31,547 nucleotides of DNA from an uncultured Lachnospiraceae bacterium (lineage in GTDB: Bacteria > Bacillota > Clostridia > Lachnospirales > Lachnospiraceae), in the NCBI GenBank assembly GCA_910578115.1, contig CAJTPO010000052.1, forward strand, positions 1 to 31,547. The letters are read 5' to 3'. How positions within the stretch are numbered: the stretch's first letter is position 1; each line of letters opens with the position of its first letter. Position numbers and translations under genes: made by a program. Below are positions 14,705-23,080 of this stretch, piece by piece. The notes below the pieces were generated by a model. It searched no databases and had not been told where the DNA came from. It saw only the letters and a program-made list of their open reading frames with translations.

Positions 14705-15709
14705 ATGAGACAACATACACCATTGATCAGCATCATCGTGCCGGTCTACAACGTGAAGCCATATCTGGAGAAGTGCCTGGCTTCCATAGCGGCACAGACT
14801 TATCCCAATAAAGAAGTCATTCTTGTAGACGACGCCTCTACGGACGGTGGCGGCCGCCTCTGCGACGAGTGGGCGGCCTCTGCAGAGTGGCTTCAGGTGG
14901 TGCATCTGCCACAGAACAGCGGGATATCAGCCGCCAGAAATGAAGGCGTGCGCAGGGCCCAGGGAGAGTTTATCACCTTCATAGATTCCGATGACTATGT
15001 GGAACCCCGGCTGCTGCAAAAGCTCTATGATGCGCTGGCAGAAAGCGGAGCGGAAGTGAGCATCTGCGGCACCGACGGGTTAGGGACGGGGCAGGAGCCT
15101 GCCCGCGTCTATCAAAGGACGGAGGCGGTCTGTGCGATGGCCGGACGAAGCCCTTTTCTGTGGACGGCATGGGGAAAGCTCTATCCGGCGGCGCTTGTAA
15201 AAAAGTATCCCTTTGACAGCCGCGCTCTGTGCTGCGAAGATCTGCTTTTTTTCTATCAGATTCTGGGAGAGACCAGCTGCATCAGTTACGTGCCGGACAG
15301 GCTGTATCACTATGTATACAGGGCGGGCAGTCTGATCAACAACGGCATTGATGAGAGACGGTGTACGGTTCTTGCGGTGCTGGATCATATCTGTGAGGAT
15401 GCGCAGCATAACTTACCGGAGACGGCGGACGGCTTTGCACAGCTGGCGCTGGATACGGCCGTGCGTCTGGGGATGCAGGCTGTGGAGGCGGGCAGTGCGC
15501 AGAAAGATCTTTTCGGTTATCTGCGGCGGTTTCGCCGGCACTGCAGACGACATTTCAGCCTGAATGCTCTGCGGCTCTGCCCGCATGGTAAGGGGGTGAC
15601 GGCGCAGCTGCTGTTGTATGGAAATACGGCGGCATTCTGGTGCATGGCCGTTGTTTACAGGCAGTTAAAGAAGTGGAAGCGGAGTGGTGATGTGGATGGA
15701 CAGAACTGA
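14705..15709 (+). CDS. GT2-family glycosyltransferase (second paralogue)
   Basis: A 334-residue GT2 enzyme. PLISIIVPVYNVKPYLEKCL, DDASTDGGG and the metal-binding FIDSDD match the preceding glycosyltransferase closely, as do CCEDLLFFYQI and YHYVY further on. ATG 14705 is preferred because it matches the paralogue's start and follows GGGG/GGAG within 4-12 bases. A frame from GTG 14528 would add about 59 low-complexity residues (Lys/Gln/Ser-rich) coded by the 20-bp repeats, which is unlike any GT2 N-terminus. The 3' end overlaps the flippase start by about 20 bases, indicating co-transcription. Confidence 0.9.
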   Translation: MRQHTPLISIIVPVYNVKPYLEKCLASIAAQTYPNKEVILVDDASTDGGGRLCDEWAASAEWLQVVHLPQNSGISAARNEGVRRAQGEFITFIDSDDYVEPRLLQKLYDALAESGAEVSICGTDGLGTGQEPARVYQRTEAVCAMAGRSPFLWTAWGKLYPAALVKKYPFDSRALCCEDLLFFYQILGETSCISYVPDRLYHYVYRAGSLINNGIDERRCTVLAVLDHICEDAQHNLPETADGFAQLALDTAVRLGMQAVEAGSAQKDLFGYLRRFRRHCRRHFSLNALRLCPHGKGVTAQLLLYGNTAAFWCMAVVYRQLKKWKRSGDVDGQN

Positions 15710-17213
15710 AAATACAGTCAAAAATGTAACCTTTTCCATGCTCAGCGAGTTCATGCTGGCAGTGTTTAAGTTTGTATCCCGTTACGTGTTCGTACAGATC
15801 CTGGGGAAAGAGTATCTGGGGCTGGACGGCCTGTTCACCGATATTCTGGCGGTGCTGTCTCTGGCGGAGCTGGGATTTTCCGTCTCCATTACGTACAGTC
15901 TCTACCGCCCGGCGGCCGAGGGAGACCGGGAGCTGATCAAATCGCTGATCCGGCTGTACCGCCGTGTCTATCAGATTGTGGGGGTGACGGTCCTGACGGT
16001 GGGAGCCGGTCTTACGCCCTTTCTTGATTTTTTCGTCAAGGAGATGCCCGAGGATATTCCGTATATTCCGCTGATTTATCTGCTGAATGTGCTCAATACC
16101 GGCGTGGCTTATTTTTTTACCTATAAATCCACACTGTTGTTTGTATATCAGAAGAAGTATATCGACACCATGATCCGTGCCGGGCTGACGCTGCTTGTCA
16201 ATGTGGTGCAGATCGTGGTGCTGGTGGTGAGCGGCAATTATCTGTACTATCTCTGTATTCTGGTGGCCGGCACGGTGCTGCAGAATGTGGCCGTTGCGGT
16301 GAAGGCGGACAGGCTTTATCCGTATCTGCGGGAAAAGGAGGTGCGCCCGCTGCCGGGGGAGATCCTGCAGGATATCCGGCGCAATGTGAGCGCCATGATC
16401 TTAAACCGTGTGGGAGCAGCGGCGGTGTTCAGCACGGACAACATTCTGATCTCCAAGTTTGTGGGCATCATCACCACCGGACTGTATTCTAATTATGTGA
16501 TGATCCGGGGGTTCTTAAATCTGATGACAGGTGCGCTGTTTAATGCGCTTACCCCTGCGCTGGGCAGTCTGGTCGCCACGGAGACGGAAGAGGCGAAAAG
16601 AGAGGCATTCAGGCGGCTGGATTTCTTCGGGGCGTGGCTGTTTGGCTGGCTGAGTATCTGTCTGCTGTGGCTTTTTGACCCTTTTATCACGCTCTGGCTG
16701 GGTGAGGATTATCTGCTGCCCCGGCCGGCGGTGATATTGATCGTCGTTAATTTCTATGTGAACAGTATGCGCATTCCGGTGGCAAAGACCAGAAGCGCCA
16801 TGGGGCTGTTCTGGGACGAACGCTACAAGTCGATCCTGGAAGCCATAGTCAATCTTGTCGTTTCCGTGATTCTGGCACAGAGGTGGGGAATCGTGGGCAT
16901 TCTCGCCGGAACCCTGATCAGTTCTGTGGCGCTGCCTTTCTGGATTGAGCCGCGGGGGCTGTACCGGTACGGTTTCCGGCAGTCTGGCAGAGAGTATTTC
17001 GCGCGTTATTTTCTGCGTCTTGTGGTGACTGTGGGAGCCGGTGCACTGACCGGGCTGTTGTGCCGGATGACGGGGGAAAATTTCGGCGGATTTCTGGTCA
17101 AGGGACTGGTCTGTCTGGTGGTGCCGAATGCGGTTTATGCGGTCGCATACCGCCGCACGGAGGAATGCCGTTTCTTGGGGAGGACAGTCCGGTCCGTTCT
17201 GCTGCGGCGTTAA
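15690..17213 (+). CDS. wzx: Wzx-type oligosaccharide flippase
   Basis: A 507-residue MATE-like fold protein with about 12-14 membrane segments, matching polysaccharide exporters of the Wzx/MurJ-like superfamily. Visible family features are RTENTVKNVTFSML at the start, YVFVQILGKEYLGLDGLFTD in the first loop, and the STDNILISKFVGIITTGLYS segment. It should move undecaprenyl-linked repeat units to the outer membrane face for polymerisation by the Wzy-like protein. ATG 15690 has GGAG 5 bases upstream and overlaps the end of the preceding glycosyltransferase. It is the last gene of the exopolysaccharide run; a roughly 245-bp spacer follows. Confidence 0.9.
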   Translation: MWMDRTENTVKNVTFSMLSEFMLAVFKFVSRYVFVQILGKEYLGLDGLFTDILAVLSLAELGFSVSITYSLYRPAAEGDRELIKSLIRLYRRVYQIVGVTVLTVGAGLTPFLDFFVKEMPEDIPYIPLIYLLNVLNTGVAYFFTYKSTLLFVYQKKYIDTMIRAGLTLLVNVVQIVVLVVSGNYLYYLCILVAGTVLQNVAVAVKADRLYPYLREKEVRPLPGEILQDIRRNVSAMILNRVGAAAVFSTDNILISKFVGIITTGLYSNYVMIRGFLNLMTGALFNALTPALGSLVATETEEAKREAFRRLDFFGAWLFGWLSICLLWLFDPFITLWLGEDYLLPRPAVILIVVNFYVNSMRIPVAKTRSAMGLFWDERYKSILEAIVNLVVSVILAQRWGIVGILAGTLISSVALPFWIEPRGLYRYGFRQSGREYFARYFLRLVVTVGAGALTGLLCRMTGENFGGFLVKGLVCLVVPNAVYAVAYRRTEECRFLGRTVRSVLLRR

Positions 17214-17458
17214 CGTTAAAGCGAATAATTGGTTGCTGTTCACGATGCCCAGAACCCTGCTGCAGGGCATCCGGCCGATAACTGTAACAATAATTGTGCG
17301 GTTTTGCTTAAGAAAATGATACAAAAAGCCGATAACATCAATATAATACGTATAGTAAATGAAATTTTTAATGTCATTCATTATAGTATAGCGGGGCGAA
17401 AAGGATTTTACCCGTATGGAACAGACGGCAGTCATGAAGGACAAGGAGGTTACGATTC
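17214..17458. other. AT-rich spacer after the exopolysaccharide operon
   Basis: This 245-bp gap holds a hairpin (GATGCCC 17244-17250 with GGGCATC 17265-17271) that has no clear T-run, and an AT-rich stretch with TATAAT at 17342-17347 and TATAGT at 17351 and 17382 but no convincing -35 boxes. A promoter for the coiled-coil gene probably lies here but cannot be fixed. Confidence 0.4.
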
Positions 17459-18631
17459 ATGCAGATCAGAGCGAACGAGAACGAGAATCAGGTCATTCAG
17501 GTCAGCAGCAGTGCCCGGGCGAGAGCGCAGGAGAGGGCCGGCAGGAATGGACAGGAAGAGCAGAAGAGAAATACTATTTTCATGGGAGATCTGAATGTTA
17601 AGAAGGATCCGATCACCCAGCGCAAGCAGTATGCGCAGCAGAAGGCGCTCAAGATGGTGAGCGATGCCTGGGATGTTGACCGGAAGATCGACCAGAACAT
17701 ACAGGATATCCGGGATAAGCTGAGACAGCTGGAGGATGAGTATGTGGAGAATCTGGGGTATATAGCAGAGGGAGATGCCCAGAAGGAGCAGCTGCGTCAG
17801 CAGTACAATGTGGCGCCGGATTCCCAAGAGCAGAAGGATCTGGAACTGCTCCAGAAGAAAGCCGATTACATGCGGCATCCGGATGAGGTAACACTGACGG
17901 AGGAAGAACGGGCGCGGCTTAAGGAGATAAGCGGTCGTCCGCCCGAGACGAAGGAAGAGGCTGAGCTCCTGCAGCGGAAGGCTGATGCGGAGAAATTCGG
18001 GCTTGAAGTAGAGTGGTCGGAGGAAGAGGAAGCGCTGCTGAAAGAGATGGAGGGTGTGCCTTTAACGGAGTATCAGGAACGCTGTCTGAAGATCGATGAG
18101 TATCAGAAAACCTATGAGACCAGAAATGACGTGATCAAAGACCAGATCGCCGCTTATAACGGTTCGATCCGTGCCACCAGGCTGGAACGGCTGAAATTCC
18201 ACGAGATGCAGAAGGCGCAGAAGAAAGCCGAAGAGGTGATGGAAGCGGCCGGCAAGGAGATAATCGGTATGCTTATGGAAGAAGCCAAGGACCACGTGGA
18301 CGAGGAGATGGAAGAGACGAAGGAGGAGGCCGAGGAGAAAGCGGAAGAAGAGGCCGGTCAGGAAGAGAAGATCGAAGAGCGGAAAGAAGACACGGCGAAG
18401 CTGGAGCAGCGGATCGAAGAAACGCACAGGGAGAATGAAGCGCGCGAAGAACTGCGCAGGGAGGCCGAGGAGCGGTCGAGAGAGGATGCGGTCCTGCTGG
18501 GCGATATCATGGAGGCCGGCATGGGTACGGGCGGTCTTTCCGATGTGAAGTTTGACGTGAAGAATATGCTGCATAAGATGAAGCTGCTGGAAGAAGACCT
18601 GAAGGGAAGCATCGTGGACGAGGAGACCTGA
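17459..18631 (+). CDS. Coiled-coil protein of unknown function
   Basis: I do not recognise a family. The 390-residue product is highly charged, has no signal peptide or membrane segment and is mostly helical with long heptad-like stretches. Residues from about 122 to 205 contain two degenerate ~40-residue repeats (each with an ELLQ-K-KAD core followed by an LTEEER/WSEEEE and a KE-M/I-G segment). Residues about 270-350 are an almost pure Glu/Lys/Arg coiled coil. The N-terminus is Asn/Arg/Ser-rich. AAGGAGG (17443-17449) lies 9 bases before ATG 17459. It is followed by a LytTR regulator and GHKL kinase and, after them, by another structural-looking protein. A scaffold or surface-assembly role is only a guess. 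Confidence 0.8.
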   Translation: MQIRANENENQVIQVSSSARARAQERAGRNGQEEQKRNTIFMGDLNVKKDPITQRKQYAQQKALKMVSDAWDVDRKIDQNIQDIRDKLRQLEDEYVENLGYIAEGDAQKEQLRQQYNVAPDSQEQKDLELLQKKADYMRHPDEVTLTEEERARLKEISGRPPETKEEAELLQRKADAEKFGLEVEWSEEEEALLKEMEGVPLTEYQERCLKIDEYQKTYETRNDVIKDQIAAYNGSIRATRLERLKFHEMQKAQKKAEEVMEAAGKEIIGMLMEEAKDHVDEEMEETKEEAEEKAEEEAGQEEKIEERKEDTAKLEQRIEETHRENEAREELRREAEERSREDAVLLGDIMEAGMGTGGLSDVKFDVKNMLHKMKLLEEDLKGSIVDEET

Positions 18632-18798
18632 TCTGTGACAAAAAAAGCATGTTTCGTGACATAAGAAGGAATAAAAGCCGTACCCGTGCCGATATACTAA
18701 CAGAATAGTGCGGCAGAATAAGCGGCACGAAGAATACGCCGCTGGGAACGGAGCTGTTTTGGACGGCAGGCCCGTACGGGTGATATACGAGGGGAAAC

Positions 18799-19494
18799 AT
18801 GAATATTGCGGTTTGTGATGACGAGGTAAGAGGGAGAGAAAGGATTCGAACCTTACTTGAGAAAGAGCTTTCTCAGGCACAGACATGTGAATTTGATTCA
18901 GGGATGAAATTGATTGAAAAGGTAAAAGAGGGTTACCGCCCGGATATCGTGCTGCTTGATATCGCGATGGAAGGGATGGACGGCATGGAGACGGCAAGGC
19001 GTCTGAGGGAACTGACAGATGTGATCCTGATCTTTGTGACGGGAGTGAAGGAGCAGGTGTTTGATGCTTTTGACGTGGGTGCTTTCCATTATTTGATGAA
19101 ACCAGTTGACGAAGATAAGATGCTGGATGTTCTGAGGCGGGCCGCACAGGAAGTGGAGAAAAGGCAGTGCGGTCCGCGTTATCTTCTGGTGAAGACGGAG
19201 GGAAGCCACCGCAGAATACCGGTGGAAGATATTCTTTATGTGGAGAACAGTGGGCGTAAGGTGATCCTGCATATGAAGACGGAATGCCTGGAATACTATG
19301 AAAGGATGAACCATCTGCAGGAAGTGCTGGGAGAAGGATTCTATCGCTGCCACAGGGGATATCTGGTGGCGTTGTCTGCCATCACCGGTTATGACCATGA
19401 GAGCATCACCGTCGGATCGGGAGACCGGATTTATCTGGCAAAACAGAAATACGGTGAATTTGTGAAGCTGTATTGCAGCTATTTGAAAGAGTAG
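18799..19494 (+). CDS. LytTR-family response regulator (AgrA/LytR-like)
   Basis: A 231-residue regulator. The receiver domain (about residues 1-118) shows MNIAVCDDE, phospho-acceptor Asp54 (IVLLDIAMEG), the Thr of FVTGV and the Lys of YLMKPVDE. The C-terminal LytTR DNA-binding domain (about 130-228) has HRRIPVEDILYVENSGRKV and FYRCHRGYLVAL. GGGG lies 5-6 bases before ATG 18799. The sensor kinase gene starts 65 bases after its stop. Such pairs typically respond to peptides or envelope cues and control surface or competence traits. No autoinducer-peptide gene was found in the flanking spacers. Confidence 0.93.
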   Translation: MNIAVCDDEVRGRERIRTLLEKELSQAQTCEFDSGMKLIEKVKEGYRPDIVLLDIAMEGMDGMETARRLRELTDVILIFVTGVKEQVFDAFDVGAFHYLMKPVDEDKMLDVLRRAAQEVEKRQCGPRYLLVKTEGSHRRIPVEDILYVENSGRKVILHMKTECLEYYERMNHLQEVLGEGFYRCHRGYLVALSAITGYDHESITVGSGDRIYLAKQKYGEFVKLYCSYLKE

Positions 19495-19559
19495 AGAAGT
19501 TTTCGTTGTATGAATGGGAGCAAAACTGCCGTGATCAGCATGATAGAGGGAGAAGCCGC

Positions 19560-21050
19560 ATGACTTTGGATTTACTCGGTCTGATCGAGTATTTGGTGAA
19601 AGCCGGACTTTTGTTATATTTATGCAGAGACAGTATTATGGTGAAAGAGAAGTATCGTTCCGCGGGGAAGATACTTTTTTTCTTACAGGCATTTATGACA
19701 GGGTACTGGCTTTCCAATTCGGTATGGGTTAACAGCCTGTTCTATGGAAATACAGGCGGGTATATCGTGGACAGCGGTTACAGTATTATAAAGCTGGTGA
19801 TTGTCCTGGGCTGCAGTTTTCTGGCCATGGATCTTTTTTATCAGGGAAGAAGGCTTGCGAAACTGTATTTGCTGCTTGTCTTTTATGCGGTGCAGGAGAT
19901 GACGAAATTCATCCTGCACAGTGGCTGGTCTTTTATCATGTTGAGACTGCTTGATCATCTGAATGAATTGATTATGACGGAGGAGATGGATCTGGAGCAG
20001 TTTATGAAGATTGCCGTGTACTTGCAGGATTACAGTATGTGGATTTATTCAATAGGCTATCTGATATTTATGTATGGGATACTGCGTGCTTACCGAAGGT
20101 ATCTGACGCCTTCGGGGCCGGTAGATGGGATCAGCAGACAGGGTCTTTGGTTTTTGATGCTGACACCCATGGTTACCATGGCTTTCGATATGTCCTGGCG
20201 GATTTCCTTCTACAGGCAGCGGGGGACAGAAGTGGAGTTCCTGTATGAGAGACATGGCAGCATGTATGTGATTGTGCCGTTGATCGCTCTTCTGTGTCTG
20301 GCCTGTATTGTTTTCAGCCGCAGGATCTACAGTGAACTGGTGCAGGCCGAGGCGCAGAAAAATAACCTGTTGTTCTACAAACAACAGCTTGCAGATATGA
20401 CGGACCATGTTAAGGAGCTGGAGCAGTTGTATGATGGGATCAGGGGGATGCGCCATGACATCAACAACTGTGTGGCGGATATGGAGCAGCTGTTTCGTGC
20501 CAGTGCCGGAGAGGGACAGATGACGGATCAGGTCAGGCAGGAAGCGTACGGGTATCTGCAGAATATGCAGAAGGCGGCTGCCAGGCTTTCACTGCAGTTT
20601 TCTACAGGAAATCCGGTAACGGATGTTATTCTTAATCGGAAAGGACAGATCTGTGCACAGGAGTGTGTGATGTTGGAGGGAGAACTGCTTTTTCCGGCCA
20701 AACTTGGCATTGAAGCTTTTGATCTGGGGATCCTGCTTAACAACGCGCTGGATAATGCCATAGAAGCCTGTCGGAAAGTGCCGGAGGGAAGAGATCGTCT
20801 GATCCGATTTCGGGGGTATACGAAAGGAAGAATGTATTTTGTCGTGGTGGAGAATACTTACGACGGCGAAAGGCTGCCGGAAGGAGTGGACGTTCTGCGG
20901 ACTACCAAGACAGACACGGAAGGGCATGGACTGGGTATGAGCAATATGCGCAGCTGTGTGGAGAAATATTATGGAACAATGCAGTATGAGGCGGGATCCG
21001 GGAAGTTTGTATTGACAATTATGCTGCAGGGGGATGCTGGCTGTTTGTGA
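19560..21050 (+). CDS. GHKL-domain sensor histidine kinase (AgrC/VirS-like)
   Basis: A 496-residue HPK10-type kinase. The N-terminal half holds about six membrane segments. A linker coiled coil (about residues 270-295) leads to the phospho-acceptor His299 in GMRHDINN, then the N box (LLNNALDNAIEA) and the G box (GHGLGMSNM) of the GHKL ATPase. ATG 19560 is preferred to an in-frame start overlapping the regulator because GAGGGAGA (19546-19552) lies about 8 bases upstream. It should phosphorylate the LytTR regulator encoded immediately before. The ligand is unknown. Confidence 0.92.
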   Translation: MTLDLLGLIEYLVKAGLLLYLCRDSIMVKEKYRSAGKILFFLQAFMTGYWLSNSVWVNSLFYGNTGGYIVDSGYSIIKLVIVLGCSFLAMDLFYQGRRLAKLYLLLVFYAVQEMTKFILHSGWSFIMLRLLDHLNELIMTEEMDLEQFMKIAVYLQDYSMWIYSIGYLIFMYGILRAYRRYLTPSGPVDGISRQGLWFLMLTPMVTMAFDMSWRISFYRQRGTEVEFLYERHGSMYVIVPLIALLCLACIVFSRRIYSELVQAEAQKNNLLFYKQQLADMTDHVKELEQLYDGIRGMRHDINNCVADMEQLFRASAGEGQMTDQVRQEAYGYLQNMQKAAARLSLQFSTGNPVTDVILNRKGQICAQECVMLEGELLFPAKLGIEAFDLGILLNNALDNAIEACRKVPEGRDRLIRFRGYTKGRMYFVVVENTYDGERLPEGVDVLRTTKTDTEGHGLGMSNMRSCVEKYYGTMQYEAGSGKFVLTIMLQGDAGCL

Positions 21051-21108
21051 CGGAAAACAGTATGGTTGATTACAATGTCCTTCAATTTTCAGGAAAAGGA
21101 ACGATATA

Positions 21109-21198
21109 TTTACTATGAAAGTCTTCGACTTTCACAGCATGGATGGCCATGCGGCCTGCCAGGCGGCAGGTTGAGCATAATGGAGGTTTACTGTAAAG
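21109..21198 (-). repeat. Copy B of the dispersed ~92-bp hairpin repeat
   Basis: The reverse complement of this segment matches 2-92 at about 79 of 91 positions. The strongest local stem is TGAAAGTC (21116-21123) with GACTTTCA (21127-21134), loop TTC, directly after the GHKL kinase gene. The far end has diverged (CTGTAAAG instead of the expected ACTATGAAAG), so the alternative pairing seen in copy A is weakened here. Together the two copies bracket the 21-kb regulator-exopolysaccharide-kinase block in inverted orientation. Confidence 0.8.
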
Positions 21199-21264
21199 GG
21201 AATTACAGATTTACGCCACAGGGAAGCTGATGGCTGAACTGTTATGACAGAAGGGAGACGACAC

Positions 21265-21972
21265 ATGAGAATTCCAAGAAATTATGCCAGTGCAATGTTG
21301 AGCGGAAAAAACAGAACCGGTGGCAGTTATTCATTGCTGCAGAGTGCTCTGAGCCGGACCGGCAGGGGCAGAAGATTGAATCGGAGTGCGCAGATATTGA
21401 GCGGACTGCAGCGGAAAAATAATATTTTTTCCAATACGGTACAGGGAACGGCAGCGGATAAACAGAAGTTATATTATAATATGAAATATCATGCGCAGCA
21501 GGTCTGCGAGTACGGTAATAAGCTTGCTGACCAGAGTAAGACATCGCTCTTTGCCAAGGCGAAGGAGAGTGGAAGCAATGCGGAGATTGTAGCAAATATC
21601 AAGGGGCTGGTAGGTCAGTATAACAGTATGCTTGGTAATCTGCGGGAATCCGGAACGAGAACGGACAACAATTATCTGTCACAGCTAAACAGTATTACCG
21701 GTATGAACAGCTCTGAGCTGGCTTCCTGTGGTGTGATCAGAAAGACGGATGGAACGCTTGTGATCGATGAAGAGAAACTTGCGGCGACAGATGTGGCAAC
21801 TCTGGAGAAGGTGTGGGGCGGCAAGAGCGGTTTTGCGGGCCGGGCTGCTTTGTGGGCAGATTCCGTGGAGACTACCGCAGAGCGCAGCATGGACGCACAG
21901 GCAAGCAGCAGCTACAGCAAGTTGTTCAATAATTATGGGAGCAGCGGAAATTATTTTAACTTTTTTGGTTGA
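21265..21972 (+). CDS. Small structural-looking protein of unknown function
   Basis: I do not recognise the family with certainty. The 235-residue product has no signal peptide or membrane segment, a Ser/Arg/Gly-rich N-terminus (MRIPRNYASAMLSGKNRTGG), a helical middle, and a C-terminal part with TDGTLVIDEEKLAAT. That part recalls the end of FliD-like flagellar capping proteins, where a D/N-G-T-L-x-x-D/E-x-x-K-L motif is common. The protein is much too short for FliD. The last 25 residues are Ser/Gly/Asn/aromatic-rich. ATG 21265 has AAGGGAG (21251-21257) 7 bases upstream. It follows the LytTR/GHKL pair and copy B of the dispersed repeat. Confidence 0.78.
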   Translation: MRIPRNYASAMLSGKNRTGGSYSLLQSALSRTGRGRRLNRSAQILSGLQRKNNIFSNTVQGTAADKQKLYYNMKYHAQQVCEYGNKLADQSKTSLFAKAKESGSNAEIVANIKGLVGQYNSMLGNLRESGTRTDNNYLSQLNSITGMNSSELASCGVIRKTDGTLVIDEEKLAATDVATLEKVWGGKSGFAGRAALWADSVETTAERSMDAQASSSYSKLFNNYGSSGNYFNFFG

Positions 21973-22102
21973 GAAGATTATAGACTGATTCATATATTTT
22001 CAGGCAGAATCCTTATCTGTTGGATTCCTGCGATAAAAATGGTCAGTACAGCATGCGCTGATATCTTAATACAATTTTTACATTCCGTTTATTGTTTTCA
22101 GG

Positions 22103-22191
22103 CAGCTTCTGCGTTATAGTAACAGAGGAGATAAAAGCAGCAGTTTTTTTGAATCTCATGTTATTATAACAGGCAGAAGCTGTTGTTTTTT
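22103..22191 (+). terminator. Very long hairpin followed by T-run (terminator or structured element)
   Basis: CAGCTTCTGC (22103-22112) pairs with GCAGAAGCTG (22173-22182). Directly inside, GTTATAGTAAC (22113-22123) pairs with 22160-22170 apart from one G-T and a 2-base bulge, and GAGAT/ATCTC (22128-22132 / 22153-22157) extends the stem further. TTGTTTTTT follows at 22183. The stem is longer than an ordinary terminator. It lies between the unknown protein gene and the alarmone synthetase gene and may act as a strong terminator or a leader structure. Confidence 0.6.
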
Positions 22192-22240
22192 GGTATACAT
22201 TATAAGACAGAAGATGAATGAAGGAGGTATGGTTATAAAG

Positions 22241-23026
22241 ATGACTGCAAATCCCTTTTTTCCATTAGATGAAATGAGTGCGGAGTCTGACCATACGGAG
22301 ATGATGGTGTTCCCGCAGGTAGATCAGTCGATTTATGAAAGAAGACGGCAGATGGTGGATACGGTGGTAGATTATAAGGAAATGCGGATGCGTTACAGTT
22401 GTGCCATCAAAGAAGTACGTACGAAATTTGATGTGTTGAATTCGGAATTTAATGTGCGGTATCAGCGCAACCCGATTACGTCCATCAGTTCCCGTTTGAA
22501 GAGCAGTACGAGTATTATGCGTAAGCTGGACAGCAAGGATCTCAGCTTTACATTGGATAATGTGGAGCAGAATCTGTTCGATGTGGCCGGAATCCGGGTG
22601 GTCTGTTCTTATGTAGATGATATCTACATGCTGGCTCAGGCACTGGCAAAACAGGACGATATCACGGTGCTTAAGGAGAAGGATTACATTAAGCATCCCA
22701 AGGCCAATGGTTATCGCAGTTATCATATGATCGTCAGTGTACCGGTTTTTTTCTCAGACAGGACAAAGAATATGGCGGTGGAGGTGCAGATTCGGACGAT
22801 TGCCATGGATTTCTGGGCGAGTCTGGAGCATCAGCTTAAGTATAAGCAGGAGGTTCCGAACCAGAAGGAGATCGTGCGCCAGCTGAGCGAGTGTGCGGAA
22901 CAGATCGCATCAGTGGATAAGAAGATGTGGCAGGTGCGCCAGCAGATCGAACTGTCCGAGGATATTCCGACAGAGGAGGAGATCCTGCTGGAGAAGCTGA
23001 GCAGGATTGATATAGCCATTAATTAG
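22241..23026 (+). CDS. Small alarmone synthetase, (p)ppGpp synthetase (RelA/SpoT synthetase domain only)
   Basis: A GTP pyrophosphokinase of about 261 residues of the YjbM/YwaC type. The synthetase core shows RLKSSTSIMRKL, the NLFDVAGIRVVC strand, YIKHPKANGYRSYHMIV (ATP/GTP-binding loop) and EVQIRTIAMDFWASLEHQLKYK. No HD hydrolase, TGS or ACT domain is present, and the C-terminus is a short helical tail that could mediate tetramerisation. It makes (p)ppGpp from GTP/GDP and ATP in the cytoplasm. The start is uncertain: AAGGAGGT (22221-22228) is too close to ATG 22229 and 13 bases from ATG 22241, and an upstream ATG at 22214 is also in frame. Confidence 0.9.
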   Translation: MTANPFFPLDEMSAESDHTEMMVFPQVDQSIYERRRQMVDTVVDYKEMRMRYSCAIKEVRTKFDVLNSEFNVRYQRNPITSISSRLKSSTSIMRKLDSKDLSFTLDNVEQNLFDVAGIRVVCSYVDDIYMLAQALAKQDDITVLKEKDYIKHPKANGYRSYHMIVSVPVFFSDRTKNMAVEVQIRTIAMDFWASLEHQLKYKQEVPNQKEIVRQLSECAEQIASVDKKMWQVRQQIELSEDIPTEEEILLEKLSRIDIAIN

Positions 23027-23080
23027 CTGTGGATATTTGTCGTGGGTTATACCGGTACAACGAAAGGAATGAGCAGAACG

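Noticed and set aside
18649..18708. Short open frame (19 residues, MFRDIRRNKSRTRADILTE) upstream of the LytTR gene as a possible signal peptide precursor
   Set aside because: There is no ribosome binding site, no hydrophobic leader and no cysteine or AgrD-like motif.
18062..19147. 361-codon minus-strand frame opposite the coiled-coil and LytTR genes
   Set aside because: It is the antisense of Glu/Lys-rich coding sequence, giving Leu/Phe/Ser-rich nonsense. It spans an intergenic gap and two unrelated genes.
21265..21972. Calling the small protein a flagellar cap protein (FliD)
   Set aside because: Only one short motif is similar. The length is about half the usual or less, and no other flagellar genes are present.
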